A DNA stretch of 64,000 nucleotides from JACCYQ01 sp036675565 (GTDB lineage: Bacteria > Bacteroidota > Bacteroidia > Chitinophagales > Chitinophagaceae), in the NCBI GenBank assembly GCA_036675565.1, contig JAKFER010000244.1, positions 1 through 64,000 of the forward strand. The letters are read 5' to 3'. Below the pieces are notes generated by a model that worked only from the letters and a program-made list of their open reading frames with translations, had not been told where the DNA came from and did not search any database. This document shows positions 25,715 through 34,336 of this stretch, in pieces. The position numbers and the translations under genes are program-made. Position 1 is the first letter of the stretch, and each line of letters starts with the position of its first letter.

Positions 25715-26968
25715 ATGGTTCGTTTCTTATTATTTTTCGTCTACTTTTTGTTGCTTGATCACATTTTGCTGGCACAGTCTACCAACAAAGAAAATTCTAT
25801 TCATACAGCCGGTGAAATTGTCTCTTTCCTTGCATCTGACAGTTTGAAAGGAAGAGGAAATTATAAGCCTGAACTTCAGATAGCAGCAGGGTATATTGAA
25901 AGGCATTTTGATTCAATTGGGTTATTAACCTTACCCGGACTCGACAGGTTCATTAATCCCATTGATTTTACAATGCATCCGGATGTTTTATATGATCTTG
26001 AAATAAATAGTCAAAAAATTAACGTTGACGATTACCTCCTTTTATCTGCTTCTTTTTTTCAACCAATAAGTGATTTTAAAAACTACAGTTATAAAGAACT
26101 TTTATCTATTCCTTCAGCAGTTGAATGGAAGCAATTATTTACAGATTCATTACCAACTGTTTTGAATTTAAAAGTGAACGATGAATTTTGGAATGATTCT
26201 TTGATTACGCCTGCAGGTTACCCGGTTAAACCAATGATTATATTAAAAAACCAGCAAACGCCAAATTCATTAAAGCTTTCCCTGCAGCCATCATCGGAGC
26301 AGGTATTAATGAATGTTATTGGTGTTTTACCAGGGAAATCAAAAGCGGGAGAAGTGATTCTTTTCTCGGCACATTATGATCATGTACCACCTGGTAAATC
26401 CCGGCGGGATTCTATTTTTAACGGGGCCAATGATAATGCATCCGGAACAGCAGCACTATTGATGCTGGCGAAGCATTTCGCAAAGGAAAATAACAACCAG
26501 CGCACTATTATTTTTTGTGCGTTTGCAGGAGAAGAGCTTGGCTTGCTGGGTTCAAAGGATTTGGTAAAAAAGCTAAATACGGATAAGATCATTGCACATA
26601 TCAATATGGACATGGTGGGCATTTCACAATATCGAAAAAAAGGTTTCCTGATTACAGGTTCTCAATACGGGCAGGTTTTTAAGATTTTCTTAAAAAATCT
26701 AAAAGAAAGTGGTTATAAAGTTTATGGAGATTATGATGAAGAACGCAATCTTTTCAGGCGTTCAGATAATTATCCATTTGCTTTGAAAGGAATACCTGCG
26801 CATACTATAATGACTGCAGATGATTCCAGTATTTGTTATCACCAGGAATGTGATGAAATTAAGAATGTAGACATGGAAAATATCGCGAATACCGTCGAAG
26901 CTATTATCCAGGCAACTTCAACAATTATAAATGGAACGGATACGCCGAAAAGAATCTCCGTCAATTAA
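25715..26968 (+). CDS. Secreted M28-family metallopeptidase, second copy
   Basis: A 417-residue paralogue of the preceding peptidase. Signal peptide: MVRFLLFFVYFLLLDHILLA, followed by QS. The M28 motifs are conserved: FSAHYDHVPPGKSRRD, FNGANDNASGTAALLMLA, FCAFAGEELGLLGSKDL, NMDMVGIS and HTIMTADDSSICYHQECDE. The two genes share the LPGKSK segment just before the metal site, which shows tandem duplication, but they have diverged strongly elsewhere. It starts 24 bases after its neighbour and ends 2 bases before the convergent GGGPS-family gene. Confidence 0.92.
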   Translation: MVRFLLFFVYFLLLDHILLAQSTNKENSIHTAGEIVSFLASDSLKGRGNYKPELQIAAGYIERHFDSIGLLTLPGLDRFINPIDFTMHPDVLYDLEINSQKINVDDYLLLSASFFQPISDFKNYSYKELLSIPSAVEWKQLFTDSLPTVLNLKVNDEFWNDSLITPAGYPVKPMIILKNQQTPNSLKLSLQPSSEQVLMNVIGVLPGKSKAGEVILFSAHYDHVPPGKSRRDSIFNGANDNASGTAALLMLAKHFAKENNNQRTIIFCAFAGEELGLLGSKDLVKKLNTDKIIAHINMDMVGISQYRKKGFLITGSQYGQVFKIFLKNLKESGYKVYGDYDEERNLFRRSDNYPFALKGIPAHTIMTADDSSICYHQECDEIKNVDMENIANTVEAIIQATSTIINGTDTPKRISVN

Positions 26969-26970
26969 TA

Positions 26971-27720
26971 TCAGGAGTTTACAGGAACGGCATGGATAGC
27001 TGCAGCCATTTCACTGATTAAACCAGGATCTTTTTCAATAGCATTTCCGATAACGATCAGATCCGCACCTGCCTTGCAATTCAGGTAAGCTTTTTCAGGG
27101 TCAGTGATTCCACCTCCAATGATTAGTGGAACGGATATATTTTGAGAAACTTTTTCAATCATACTTTCAGTAATGGATCTTTTGGCGCCACTTCCCGCAT
27201 CCATATAAATTAATTTCATTCCCAGCATTTCACCGGCCATTGCCGTGCACATGGCAATTTCATTTTTATCAGCCGGAATAGGATTGGCATTGCTGATATA
27301 AGAAACGGTCGTTGGTGCTCCGCCATCTATTAACATATAACCTGTTGAAATTACTTCCAACCCGCTTTGTTTAATAAAAGGAGCAGATACCACATGTTGC
27401 CCGATAAGTAGTTCTGGATTGCGACCGGAAATAAGGGATAAATACAATAAGGCATCAGCATATTTAGAAATGTGCGTGGAACTTCCAGGAAATAAGATGA
27501 CTGGAATTGTACAATTCTTTTTGATATGTTGAACAACAAAGTCTAGTTGATTGCTGATAACCAGGCTCCCTCCAACTAAAAAATAATCAACTTTGGCGGC
27601 TGTAGACAAAACAATCAATTCGTCTAAAATCAGTTCATTAACTTTATCAGGATCTATAAGTACTGCAAAGGATCTCTTTCCCAGGCTTTTCTGCTTTTCC
27701 AATGACTGGTAAATATTCAT
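26971..27720 (-). CDS. Geranylgeranylglyceryl phosphate synthase family protein
   Basis: A 249-residue TIM-barrel protein of the GGGPS/PcrB family, which joins glycerol 1-phosphate to a polyprenyl diphosphate. Typical features are FAVLIDPDKV near the N-terminus, DYFLVGGSLV, ILFPGSSTHIS, the phosphate-contact segment IYMDAGSGAKRSI and the C-terminal PLIIGGGITDPEKA and GADLIVIGNAIEK. Enzymes from some Bacteroidota have been shown to have GGGPS activity, but the role in their lipids is unclear. It ends in TGA. Upstream (27794-27827) are two close palindromes. It converges with the second M28 gene with a 2-base gap. Confidence 0.9.
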   Translation of the reverse strand: MNIYQSLEKQKSLGKRSFAVLIDPDKVNELILDELIVLSTAAKVDYFLVGGSLVISNQLDFVVQHIKKNCTIPVILFPGSSTHISKYADALLYLSLISGRNPELLIGQHVVSAPFIKQSGLEVISTGYMLIDGGAPTTVSYISNANPIPADKNEIAMCTAMAGEMLGMKLIYMDAGSGAKRSITESMIEKVSQNISVPLIIGGGITDPEKAYLNCKAGADLIVIGNAIEKDPGLISEMAAAIHAVPVNS

Positions 27721-27793
27721 CTTTTCGGCAACAGTTGATTAAATGCAAAAATGCAAAAAGTTTTTGTGAATTGACTGCTTATTTGCAGGGGAC

Positions 27794-27827
27794 TGAAAGG
27801 CCTTTCAATAGCGGGTATGGATACCCG
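27794..27827. promoter_or_regulatory. Two adjacent palindromes upstream of the GGGPS-family gene
   Basis: TGAAAGGCCTTTCA at 27794-27807 is a perfect 14-base palindrome. CGGGTAT-GG-ATACCCG follows at 27812-27827. They lie 75-105 bases before the start codon of the minus-strand gene and about 60 bases after the end of the M20 gene. They may be operators, or the second may be part of the M20 terminator, though it lacks a U tract. Confidence 0.4.
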
Positions 27828-27888
27828 TTGCCTGTTTCCTGAGATTTTCATTAAAAATATGGGTGATTATAAATAAGTTATATAACTG

Positions 27889-29070
27889 TTATGTCCTTGT
27901 TTTCAATATTTCCAGTAATGATTTAAAAATCCGGATTCCATAACCAAGCAGGGCATCCGGAAAATCATATTGTGGATGATGGAGATTGGGGACTTCTTCG
28001 CCAGCACCTAATCCGAAGAAACCAGTTTCAGCAATCTCAGCATAATGACCAAAGTCTTCTGACCAACCGAATGGTTCTTCCTTATTAATGAAATTTAATC
28101 CTGCATTGTCAGCAGCGGTTTGAATCAGGCGGGTCATATCTTCACTGTTGGCAGTAAGAGGGAATGCTTCTTCAAATTCAAAATGGATTTTTAATCCTGA
28201 TTTTTGCGCTTCTTCTTTTGCCAGCGTTTCTACTTTTTTTACCAAAGCATCAAAATCATTACTATCATAAGCTCTTAATGTAAGCAGAAGGATGGCTGTT
28301 CCGGGTGTGATGCCAAAACTGGCTTCACCCAAACGGGCATGGGTAACCGTAAGTTGAGTGGGTTGATTTGATTGTATTAGGTTAGTTATTGCAGGCAATG
28401 ATTGCAACAGGTTGATCATACAGGTCATTGGCGAGATGGCTTTTTCGGGTTCAGCGGCATGTGATGTGCGACCTTCTAAAATGATGCGCATACCACTAGA
28501 AGCAGCACAAAAAGTACCGCTGCGTAAAACTATTTGACCCAATGGATAACCAGGCAGGTTATGTAATCCAAAAATATAATCAGGTTTTAATCGCCTGAAC
28601 CGTTCATCATTTACTATGGCTGATGCACCTTCACCCGTTTCTTCTGCCGGTTGAAATAAAAGACCAACTTTACCGGTTAAAGGTGGATTCCTGTGTATTA
28701 AAGCTGCCATGCCGGCAACCATTGCGGTATGTCCATCGTGGCCGCATTTATGCGATACACCCGGATGTTTGGACCGGTAATCAAAACTTCCTTCTTCATC
28801 AATAGGTAAAGCATCCATTTCTGCCCTGAATAAAATAAAAGGACCGGGCTTTCCACTATTCCAATAGGCAACAATGCCGGAACCAGTTCCCAGGTTATTC
28901 AATATTTCCGTTGGTTTATATGATTGAATAAACGATGTTAAAAATTCAGCTGTAGCATATTCCTGGCCTGATAGTTCGGGGTATTGATGAAGGTGTTGAC
29001 GCAAGGATTGTAAATGCGGTAGCACCGAAGAAATAAAAGCATTACCTGGGCTTGAATTTTCATTTGCCAT
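27889..29070 (-). CDS. M20-family amidohydrolase
   Basis: A 393-residue cytoplasmic metal-dependent amidohydrolase of the IAA-amino acid hydrolase/HipO group in peptidase family M20. The metal-binding HKCGHDGHTAMVAGMAAL and catalytic QPAEETGEGA motifs are plain, along with FGLHNLPGYPLGQI and the dimerisation-domain motif GRTSHAAEP. The C-terminal EDFGHYAEIAETGFFGLGAG carries the last ligand. Substrates in the family include hippurate, N-acetyl amino acids and auxin conjugates; the one used here cannot be told. A TAnnTTCG box (29078-29085) lies 7 bases before the ATG. Confidence 0.92.
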   Translation of the reverse strand: MANENSSPGNAFISSVLPHLQSLRQHLHQYPELSGQEYATAEFLTSFIQSYKPTEILNNLGTGSGIVAYWNSGKPGPFILFRAEMDALPIDEEGSFDYRSKHPGVSHKCGHDGHTAMVAGMAALIHRNPPLTGKVGLLFQPAEETGEGASAIVNDERFRRLKPDYIFGLHNLPGYPLGQIVLRSGTFCAASSGMRIILEGRTSHAAEPEKAISPMTCMINLLQSLPAITNLIQSNQPTQLTVTHARLGEASFGITPGTAILLLTLRAYDSNDFDALVKKVETLAKEEAQKSGLKIHFEFEEAFPLTANSEDMTRLIQTAADNAGLNFINKEEPFGWSEDFGHYAEIAETGFFGLGAGEEVPNLHHPQYDFPDALLGYGIRIFKSLLEILKTRT

Positions 29071-29077
29071 GATGATG

Positions 29078-29085
29078 CGAATTTA
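29078..29085 (-). promoter_or_regulatory. Variant -7 element of the M20 gene
   Basis: On the minus strand TAAATTCG differs from TAnnTTTG at one position. It ends 7 bases before the start codon. The same TAnnTTCG variant occurs before the Rel/SpoT gene, rny and nrdJ. Confidence 0.4.
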
Positions 29086-29223
29086 AAATGATACTTTATA
29101 AATTACGTATTAACCCGGAACTTGAATATCAGTGAATTTACGGGATGACTACATGAAATTCTGATCATCACCAAAAAAAGATTTAAAAAATCCACCAATA
29201 AAATGTGTACAATGCAGGGAACT

Positions 29224-29325
29224 GTTAACCATCCTAAGCTTCCAATTTATCCACTTCTCTTTTCCACATCTTGTTGATATTTACAAGTAGGAATTTTGAC
29301 TGAGAAAAAATAGTTTCGTTAACCA
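29224..29325 (+). promoter_or_regulatory. DnaA-box-like pair and GTTAACCA repeats before nrdJ
   Basis: TTATCCACT at 29247-29255 (one base off) and TTTTCCACA at 29260-29268 (full match) fit the DnaA-box consensus TTWTNCACA and lie 13 bases apart. GTTAACCA occurs at 29224-29231 and 29318-29325. TAGTTTCG at 29311-29318 is a possible variant -7 element overlapping the second repeat. I see no cobalamin riboswitch in the 290-base upstream region. Confidence 0.45.
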
Positions 29326-29360
29326 CTTAAATAATTACATCTCCAATAAATTCTTTAGTT

Positions 29361-32300
29361 ATGGCTCATAAAAATACTTCCGCTTCTGGCGGTTTGCGGT
29401 TCTCTCGTCGCTTCACCAAAGAAGGTGTCCCGGTTTTTGATTTGTTTGAATATGATTACCGCACATCGGTGATCCGCAACCCATCGGGTGAGATCGTATT
29501 TGAAATGAAAAATGTAGAGGTGCCAAAACAATGGAGCCAGATTGCTACCGACATTCTTGCCCAAAAATATTTTAGAAAAGCGGGTGTGCCACAACCAGAC
29601 GGAAGCCTTGGTCGCGAAACTTCAGCTAAACAGGTTGCACATCGCATGGCTAATTGTTGGCGTGTTTGGGGCGAACGTTATAATTATTTCGCTACCGAGG
29701 AAGACGCACAAATTTTTTATGAAGAATTGGTTTACTCTATTCTGAACCAGATGTGTGTTCCCAACTCACCACAATGGTTTAATACTGGCTTGCACGAGAG
29801 TTATGGCATTACCGGTAAACCCCAGGGCCACTATTATGTAGATGCCAATGATGGTGAATTAAAACAATCTTCCTCAGCATATGAGCGTCCACAGCCACAT
29901 GCCTGTTTTATATTAAGTGTGAATGACGACCTGGTAAATGATGGTGGCATCATGGATCTGTGGGTACGTGAAGCCAGGATATTTAAATATGGTTCTGGTG
30001 TTGGAACCAACTTTTCTTCTATTCGTGGTGAAGGCGAAAAATTAAGTGGTGGTGGTACTTCTTCAGGTTTGATGAGCTTTTTAAAAATTGGTGATCGTGC
30101 AGCGGGTGCTATTAAAAGTGGTGGAACTACACGCAGGGCAGCTAAAATGGTTTGCCTCGATTTAGATCACCCGGAAATAGAAACTTTCATCAACTGGAAA
30201 GTTGAAGAAGAGAAAAAAGTTGCCGCATTGATTTCATCTGGTTATGCCAGTGATTATGAAGGTGAAGCTTATCGCACGGTTTCTGGTCAGAATTCAAATA
30301 ACTCGGTTCGCATTCCCAATTCTTTTTTCGAAAAATTACAGAATAATGAAGACTGGGAGTTAACCGCAAGGAGTGATGGAAGGGTGATGAAAAAAATTCC
30401 TGCAAAAAGTTTATGGAACCAGATATCTTATGCAGCATGGCGCTGTGCTGATCCGGGTACTCAATATAATACGACCATTAATGAATGGCATACCTGTCCA
30501 CAAGGCGGAGAGATCAGGGCTTCTAATCCTTGTTCAGAGTACATGTTCTTAGATAATACCGCATGTAACCTGGCATCTGCTAACCTGATGAAGTTTTTTG
30601 ATACAGAGAATAATCATTTTGATGTAGAAGGTTTTCAGTACACCTGCCGGTTATGGACAACCGTATTGGAAATTTCGGTATTGATGGCGCAATTCCCCAG
30701 TAAAGAAGTAGCACAATTAAGTTATGAATACCGTACGCTTGGTTTGGGTTTTGCCAATCTTGGTTCTGTATTGATGTTAAGTGGCATTGCATATGACAGC
30801 GAAGAAGCAAGAGCTTTTGCGGGTGCAATCACAGCTATCATGACGGGTACGTCTTACCGTACATCTGCTGAAATGGCTGAACACCTTGGTGCATTTCCCC
30901 GTTACCAGGATAACAAAGATGACATGATGCGGGTTATGCGTAATCACCGCCTGGCTGCTTACGAAGCAGACGAATATGAAGGATTAAGTGTGAAGCCACA
31001 AGGTATCAAAGCAAAATATTGCCCTGATTATTTATTAAAGGTTGCCTGTAATGTATGGGATGAAGCAGTGGAGATGGGAGAAAAATTCGGTTACCGCAAT
31101 GCACAAACTACGGTAATTGCACCAACAGGTACCATTGGTTTGGTTATGGATTGCGATACCACAGGTGTAGAACCTGATTTCGCATTGGTGAAATTTAAAA
31201 AATTAAGTGGTGGCGGGTATTTTAAGATCATTAATCAATCAGTGCCACAAGCCTTAAAGAATTTAAAATACGACGCTAAGCAAGTAGACGCTATTGTTAA
31301 ATATGCAGTGGGTCATGGTACATTTAATGGTGCACCTTATATCAATCACCAAACACTGAGTGAGAAAGGTTTTATTGCAGAAGAAATTAAAAAGCTGGAT
31401 GCTGCTGTTGCTGCTGCATTTGAAATCGGGTTTGTATTTAATGTATATGCTTTGGGTGAAGAATGTTTGCAAAGACTTGGTTTTACCCCGGAACAATATT
31501 TCAATTTTGAATGGAGCCTGCTTGATGCATTAGGTTTCAGTGATGAAGAAGTGGATGCTGCTAATGATTATATCTGTGGTACCATGACTGTAGAAGGTGC
31601 ACCATTCTTAAAAGACGAGCATCTATCTGTTTTTGATTGTGCCAATAAATGTGGAAAAAAAGGACAACGTTTTATTCATGCGCATGGGCATATCCGTATG
31701 ATGGCGGCCACGCAGCCATTTATCAGCGGTGCTATTAGCAAAACCATCAATCTTCCTAATGAAGCCGTGGTAGAAGAAATCGCTGATTCATACCTGTTAA
31801 GCTGGCAACTGGGATTAAAAGCCTGCGCATTATATCGTGATGGATCTAAACTTTCACAGCCATTAAGCAATAAAAGTGATAAGAAGAAGAAGCAGGGTGA
31901 GGCTGAAGAAGAAAAAGAAGAATTGCCAACACCGGTAACTAAAAGCAATATTGTTGACATGAGCCAGCTGACGGTGGAAGAATTGCTTGAAGAAGTGAAC
32001 CGCAGGGTGCAGACCAGTGCCGATACAAAATTGAAACGTAAACTGGCATCCATTGTTGAAAGAAGAGCACTACCGGCTAAGCGCAGGGGCTTTACCCAAA
32101 AAGCCAAGATCAATGGACAGGCTGTATTTGTAAGAACGGGTGAATATGCCGATGGAACATTAGGAGAGATCTTTATCGATATGGCGAAAGAAGGAGCCAC
32201 CATGCGCAGCATGATGAACTGTTTTGCCATTTCAATTTCTATTGGTTTGCAGTATGGTGTTCCTTTAGAAGAATTTGTTGACAAGTTTGCTTTTACCAAA

Positions 32301-32714
32301 TTTGATCCGGCCGGATTTGTTGAACATCCGAATATTAAATCAACCACTTCGATAGTAGACTTTATTTTCCGTGTATTAGGATACGAATACCTGGGACGTA
32401 CTGATCTTGTGCATGTTTTGGATAAACCAGAAGTTATGAATACCGGTGAAGATGTATGGGATGAACCGGTTGCCAGCCAGGACCAGGCAAAACCAGGATC
32501 ACCTGAATTATCCAGTTTACGAATTGTATCGGGAACTAATACACCAGCAAAAAGAACAGCAGTAAAACAAGAGTCTGGTATGGAATCCGTAAATAGGGCG
32601 GCTCAATCGATGCAAAGTGATGCACCGGCTTGTAATACCTGCGGACATATTACCGTACGCAGCGGAACTTGCTATAAATGTCTTAACTGTGGAAACAGTA
32701 TGGGTTGCAGTTAA
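29361..32714 (+). CDS. nrdJ: Adenosylcobalamin-dependent (class II) ribonucleotide reductase
   Basis: A 1117-residue class II reductase that makes deoxyribonucleotides using adenosylcobalamin instead of oxygen. Recognisable parts: the N-terminal VPNSPQWFNTGL, KYGSGVGTNFSSIRG, the active-site region ASNPCSEYMFLDNTACNLAS, APTGTIGLVMDCDTTGVEP, and the C-terminal half with GCALYRDGSK-like ACALYRDGSK. The C-terminus ends in a zinc-ribbon-like tail, CNTCG and CYKCLNCGN, which carries the redox cysteines. The length and the charged linker (DKKKKQGEAEEEKEELP) match the long Bacteroidota form. It is a single gene with a strong terminator. It may be the only reductase, but that cannot be seen here. Confidence 0.96.
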   Translation: MAHKNTSASGGLRFSRRFTKEGVPVFDLFEYDYRTSVIRNPSGEIVFEMKNVEVPKQWSQIATDILAQKYFRKAGVPQPDGSLGRETSAKQVAHRMANCWRVWGERYNYFATEEDAQIFYEELVYSILNQMCVPNSPQWFNTGLHESYGITGKPQGHYYVDANDGELKQSSSAYERPQPHACFILSVNDDLVNDGGIMDLWVREARIFKYGSGVGTNFSSIRGEGEKLSGGGTSSGLMSFLKIGDRAAGAIKSGGTTRRAAKMVCLDLDHPEIETFINWKVEEEKKVAALISSGYASDYEGEAYRTVSGQNSNNSVRIPNSFFEKLQNNEDWELTARSDGRVMKKIPAKSLWNQISYAAWRCADPGTQYNTTINEWHTCPQGGEIRASNPCSEYMFLDNTACNLASANLMKFFDTENNHFDVEGFQYTCRLWTTVLEISVLMAQFPSKEVAQLSYEYRTLGLGFANLGSVLMLSGIAYDSEEARAFAGAITAIMTGTSYRTSAEMAEHLGAFPRYQDNKDDMMRVMRNHRLAAYEADEYEGLSVKPQGIKAKYCPDYLLKVACNVWDEAVEMGEKFGYRNAQTTVIAPTGTIGLVMDCDTTGVEPDFALVKFKKLSGGGYFKIINQSVPQALKNLKYDAKQVDAIVKYAVGHGTFNGAPYINHQTLSEKGFIAEEIKKLDAAVAAAFEIGFVFNVYALGEECLQRLGFTPEQYFNFEWSLLDALGFSDEEVDAANDYICGTMTVEGAPFLKDEHLSVFDCANKCGKKGQRFIHAHGHIRMMAATQPFISGAISKTINLPNEAVVEEIADSYLLSWQLGLKACALYRDGSKLSQPLSNKSDKKKKQGEAEEEKEELPTPVTKSNIVDMSQLTVEELLEEVNRRVQTSADTKLKRKLASIVERRALPAKRRGFTQKAKINGQAVFVRTGEYADGTLGEIFIDMAKEGATMRSMMNCFAISISIGLQYGVPLEEFVDKFAFTKFDPAGFVEHPNIKSTTSIVDFIFRVLGYEYLGRTDLVHVLDKPEVMNTGEDVWDEPVASQDQAKPGSPELSSLRIVSGTNTPAKRTAVKQESGMESVNRAAQSMQSDAPACNTCGHITVRSGTCYKCLNCGNSMGCS

Positions 32715-32740
32715 TGTGTTAACTGAAGTAAGTATAAAAG

Positions 32741-32770
32741 AAAAACCATCCCGCAAAGGATGGTTTTTTC
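32741..32770 (+). terminator. Terminator after nrdJ
   Basis: Arms AAAAACCATCC and GGATGGTTTTT with loop CGCAAA, followed by more Ts. It lies 27 bases after the stop codon. Confidence 0.9.
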
Positions 32771-32791
32771 TTTTATAAAATTTCACGAATG

Positions 32792-32941
32792 TTATTCTTT
32801 CCCGCCTAACAAATTTCCAACCATGCCTTCCATCATCGGGAATTTTTCTACTACAAAATTTTTGATCGTTTCCAGTGCTTTTTCAGCTTGCTCGTCTGTC
32901 AGGCCAGCTTCTGATTTTAACCTGTCTATTAATTCATCCAT
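32792..32941 (-). CDS. Small conserved hypothetical protein
   Basis: A 49-residue acidic protein beginning MDELIDRLKSEAGLTDEQ and ending in MVGNLLGGKE. It is predicted to be almost entirely helical, with no membrane segment. A longer frame opens at 32992 but the extra residues (KNNNLTFKKIKF) look like translated non-coding sequence, and they overlap the end of clpX, so I use the ATG at 32941. It follows clpX after 43 bases on the same strand. It resembles small Bacteroidota proteins of unknown function with a DUF937- or DUF2780-like flavour (LTDEQAEKALETI); this similarity was judged by eye. Confidence 0.72.
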   Translation of the reverse strand: MDELIDRLKSEAGLTDEQAEKALETIKNFVVEKFPMMEGMVGNLLGGKE

Positions 32942-32984
32942 GTTTTTAAATTTTATTTTTTTGAATGTTAAGTTGTTATTTTTA

Positions 32985-34226
32985 TTAAGCAACCTTCAAT
33001 AAACTGAGTTTGCTTTTCTCAAATTTACGCTGGGCGTATTTCATATCAAGATGGAATACTTTTTCTTTTGAAGATGGAAGTTCATACATGGCATCGGTCA
33101 ATATACCTTCGCAGATGCTGCGTAAACCTCTTGCTCCTAATTTATATTCAACCGCCTTTTCAACCATAAAATCTAGTACGTCATCTTCAATAGTCAATGC
33201 AATGCCTTCCAACTCAAATAATTTTTTATATTGTTTGATGAGGGCATTCCTTGGTTCTGTCAGGATAGCTCTTAAAGTAGGAGCGTCCAAAGGATCCAGG
33301 TGAGTCACTACCGGCAAACGACCCAATAATTCCGGGATCAATCCAAACGATTTCAAATCTGTTGCATTAATGTAACGTAGCAGGTTTTTCTTCATGTCTT
33401 CCTGCAATTCCTTATCAACATTAAAACCAATGGTGTTGGTTTGTACGCGGCGTGCAATCACCCGGTCAATACCATCAAATGCGCCACCGCAAATGAATAA
33501 GATATTCTGCGTATTAATTTTTATCAGTTTTTGTTCAGGATGTTTACGACCTCCTTGAGGTGGAACTAAAACATCGGTTCCTTCCAGCAATTTCAACATG
33601 CCTTGTTGCACACCTTCACCGCTAACATCACGGGTAATAGAAGGATTGTCACCTTTGCGGGCAATCTTATCAATTTCATCAATATAAACGATACCACGTT
33701 CAGCGGCTGTTACGTCATAGTTGCAAACCTGTAATAAACGGGTAAGAATGCTTTCCACATCTTCACCAACATAACCTGATTCTGTAAAAACGGTAGCATC
33801 CACAATAGCGAAAGGAACATTCAATAAACGGGCAATTGTTTTAGCCAATAATGTTTTGCCTGTTCCGGTTTCACCAACCATGATGATATTGCTTTTTTCA
33901 ATCTCAACATCATTCTGTGGATTCTCCACTTGTTTTTGCTGCAAGCGTTTGTAGTGATTGTAAACAGCTACTGATAAAACTTTTTTGGCATCTTCCTGTC
34001 CAATCACATATTCATCCAAAAACTTTTTCATCTCCATTGGTTTTTTGACCGAGAGTTTAAAAGCCGTTGAAGAATTTTCATCTTTCACTACCAATTCCTG
34101 TTCAATTATTTCACGTGCATGTTCTACACAGTTTTCACATATATGTCCTTCCTGTCCGGCAATAAGGATTTTAACCTCATCCCGGCTTCTACCGCAGAAA
34201 GAACAATGTAAGGGTGTTTTTGCCAT
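32985..34226 (-). CDS. clpX: ATP-dependent Clp protease ATP-binding subunit ClpX
   Basis: ClpX, 413 residues, unfolds substrates and feeds them into ClpP. The N-terminal zinc-binding domain has CSFCGRSRDEVK and CENCVEHA. The AAA+ core has Walker A MVGETGTGKTLLA, Walker B IVYIDEIDKIARK, the pore loop ESGYVGEDVE, sensor 1 region and the IGF-type ClpP-binding loop (NTIGFNVD). It is downstream of tig and both clpP genes on the same strand, but a terminator (34273-34297) and a consensus promoter (34263-34270) separate it from them, so it can be transcribed independently. Confidence 0.98.
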   Translation of the reverse strand: MAKTPLHCSFCGRSRDEVKILIAGQEGHICENCVEHAREIIEQELVVKDENSSTAFKLSVKKPMEMKKFLDEYVIGQEDAKKVLSVAVYNHYKRLQQKQVENPQNDVEIEKSNIIMVGETGTGKTLLAKTIARLLNVPFAIVDATVFTESGYVGEDVESILTRLLQVCNYDVTAAERGIVYIDEIDKIARKGDNPSITRDVSGEGVQQGMLKLLEGTDVLVPPQGGRKHPEQKLIKINTQNILFICGGAFDGIDRVIARRVQTNTIGFNVDKELQEDMKKNLLRYINATDLKSFGLIPELLGRLPVVTHLDPLDAPTLRAILTEPRNALIKQYKKLFELEGIALTIEDDVLDFMVEKAVEYKLGARGLRSICEGILTDAMYELPSSKEKVFHLDMKYAQRKFEKSKLSLLKVA

Positions 34227-34262
34227 CTGATCTTTTTAAAGTTGCTTTTTAAAGCATTATTG

Positions 34263-34270
34263 CAAAATTA
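34263..34270 (-). promoter_or_regulatory. -7 promoter element of clpX
   Basis: On the minus strand TAATTTTG matches TAnnTTTG, 36 bases before the clpX ATG and immediately after the terminator of the clpP genes. Confidence 0.65.
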
Positions 34271-34272
34271 TA

Positions 34273-34297
34273 AAAACCGCCGGGTTATGGCGGTTTT
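34273..34297 (-). terminator. Terminator between the clpP genes and clpX
   Basis: On the minus strand arms AAAACCGCC and GGCGGTTTT with loop ATAACCC, followed by TATAATTTTG. It lies 40 bases after the distal clpP stop codon. Confidence 0.8.
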
Positions 34298-34336
34298 ATT
34301 TGGATTTAATATGTTAATGAGGTGGGTGTTAACCTG

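Noticed and set aside
29071..29360. Cobalamin riboswitch before the B12-dependent reductase
   Set aside because: I looked for the B12-box and long leader structure and saw neither in the 290 upstream bases.
31676..32347. 223-codon minus-strand frame inside nrdJ
   Set aside because: It is fully contained in a well-conserved plus-strand gene and shows no domain.
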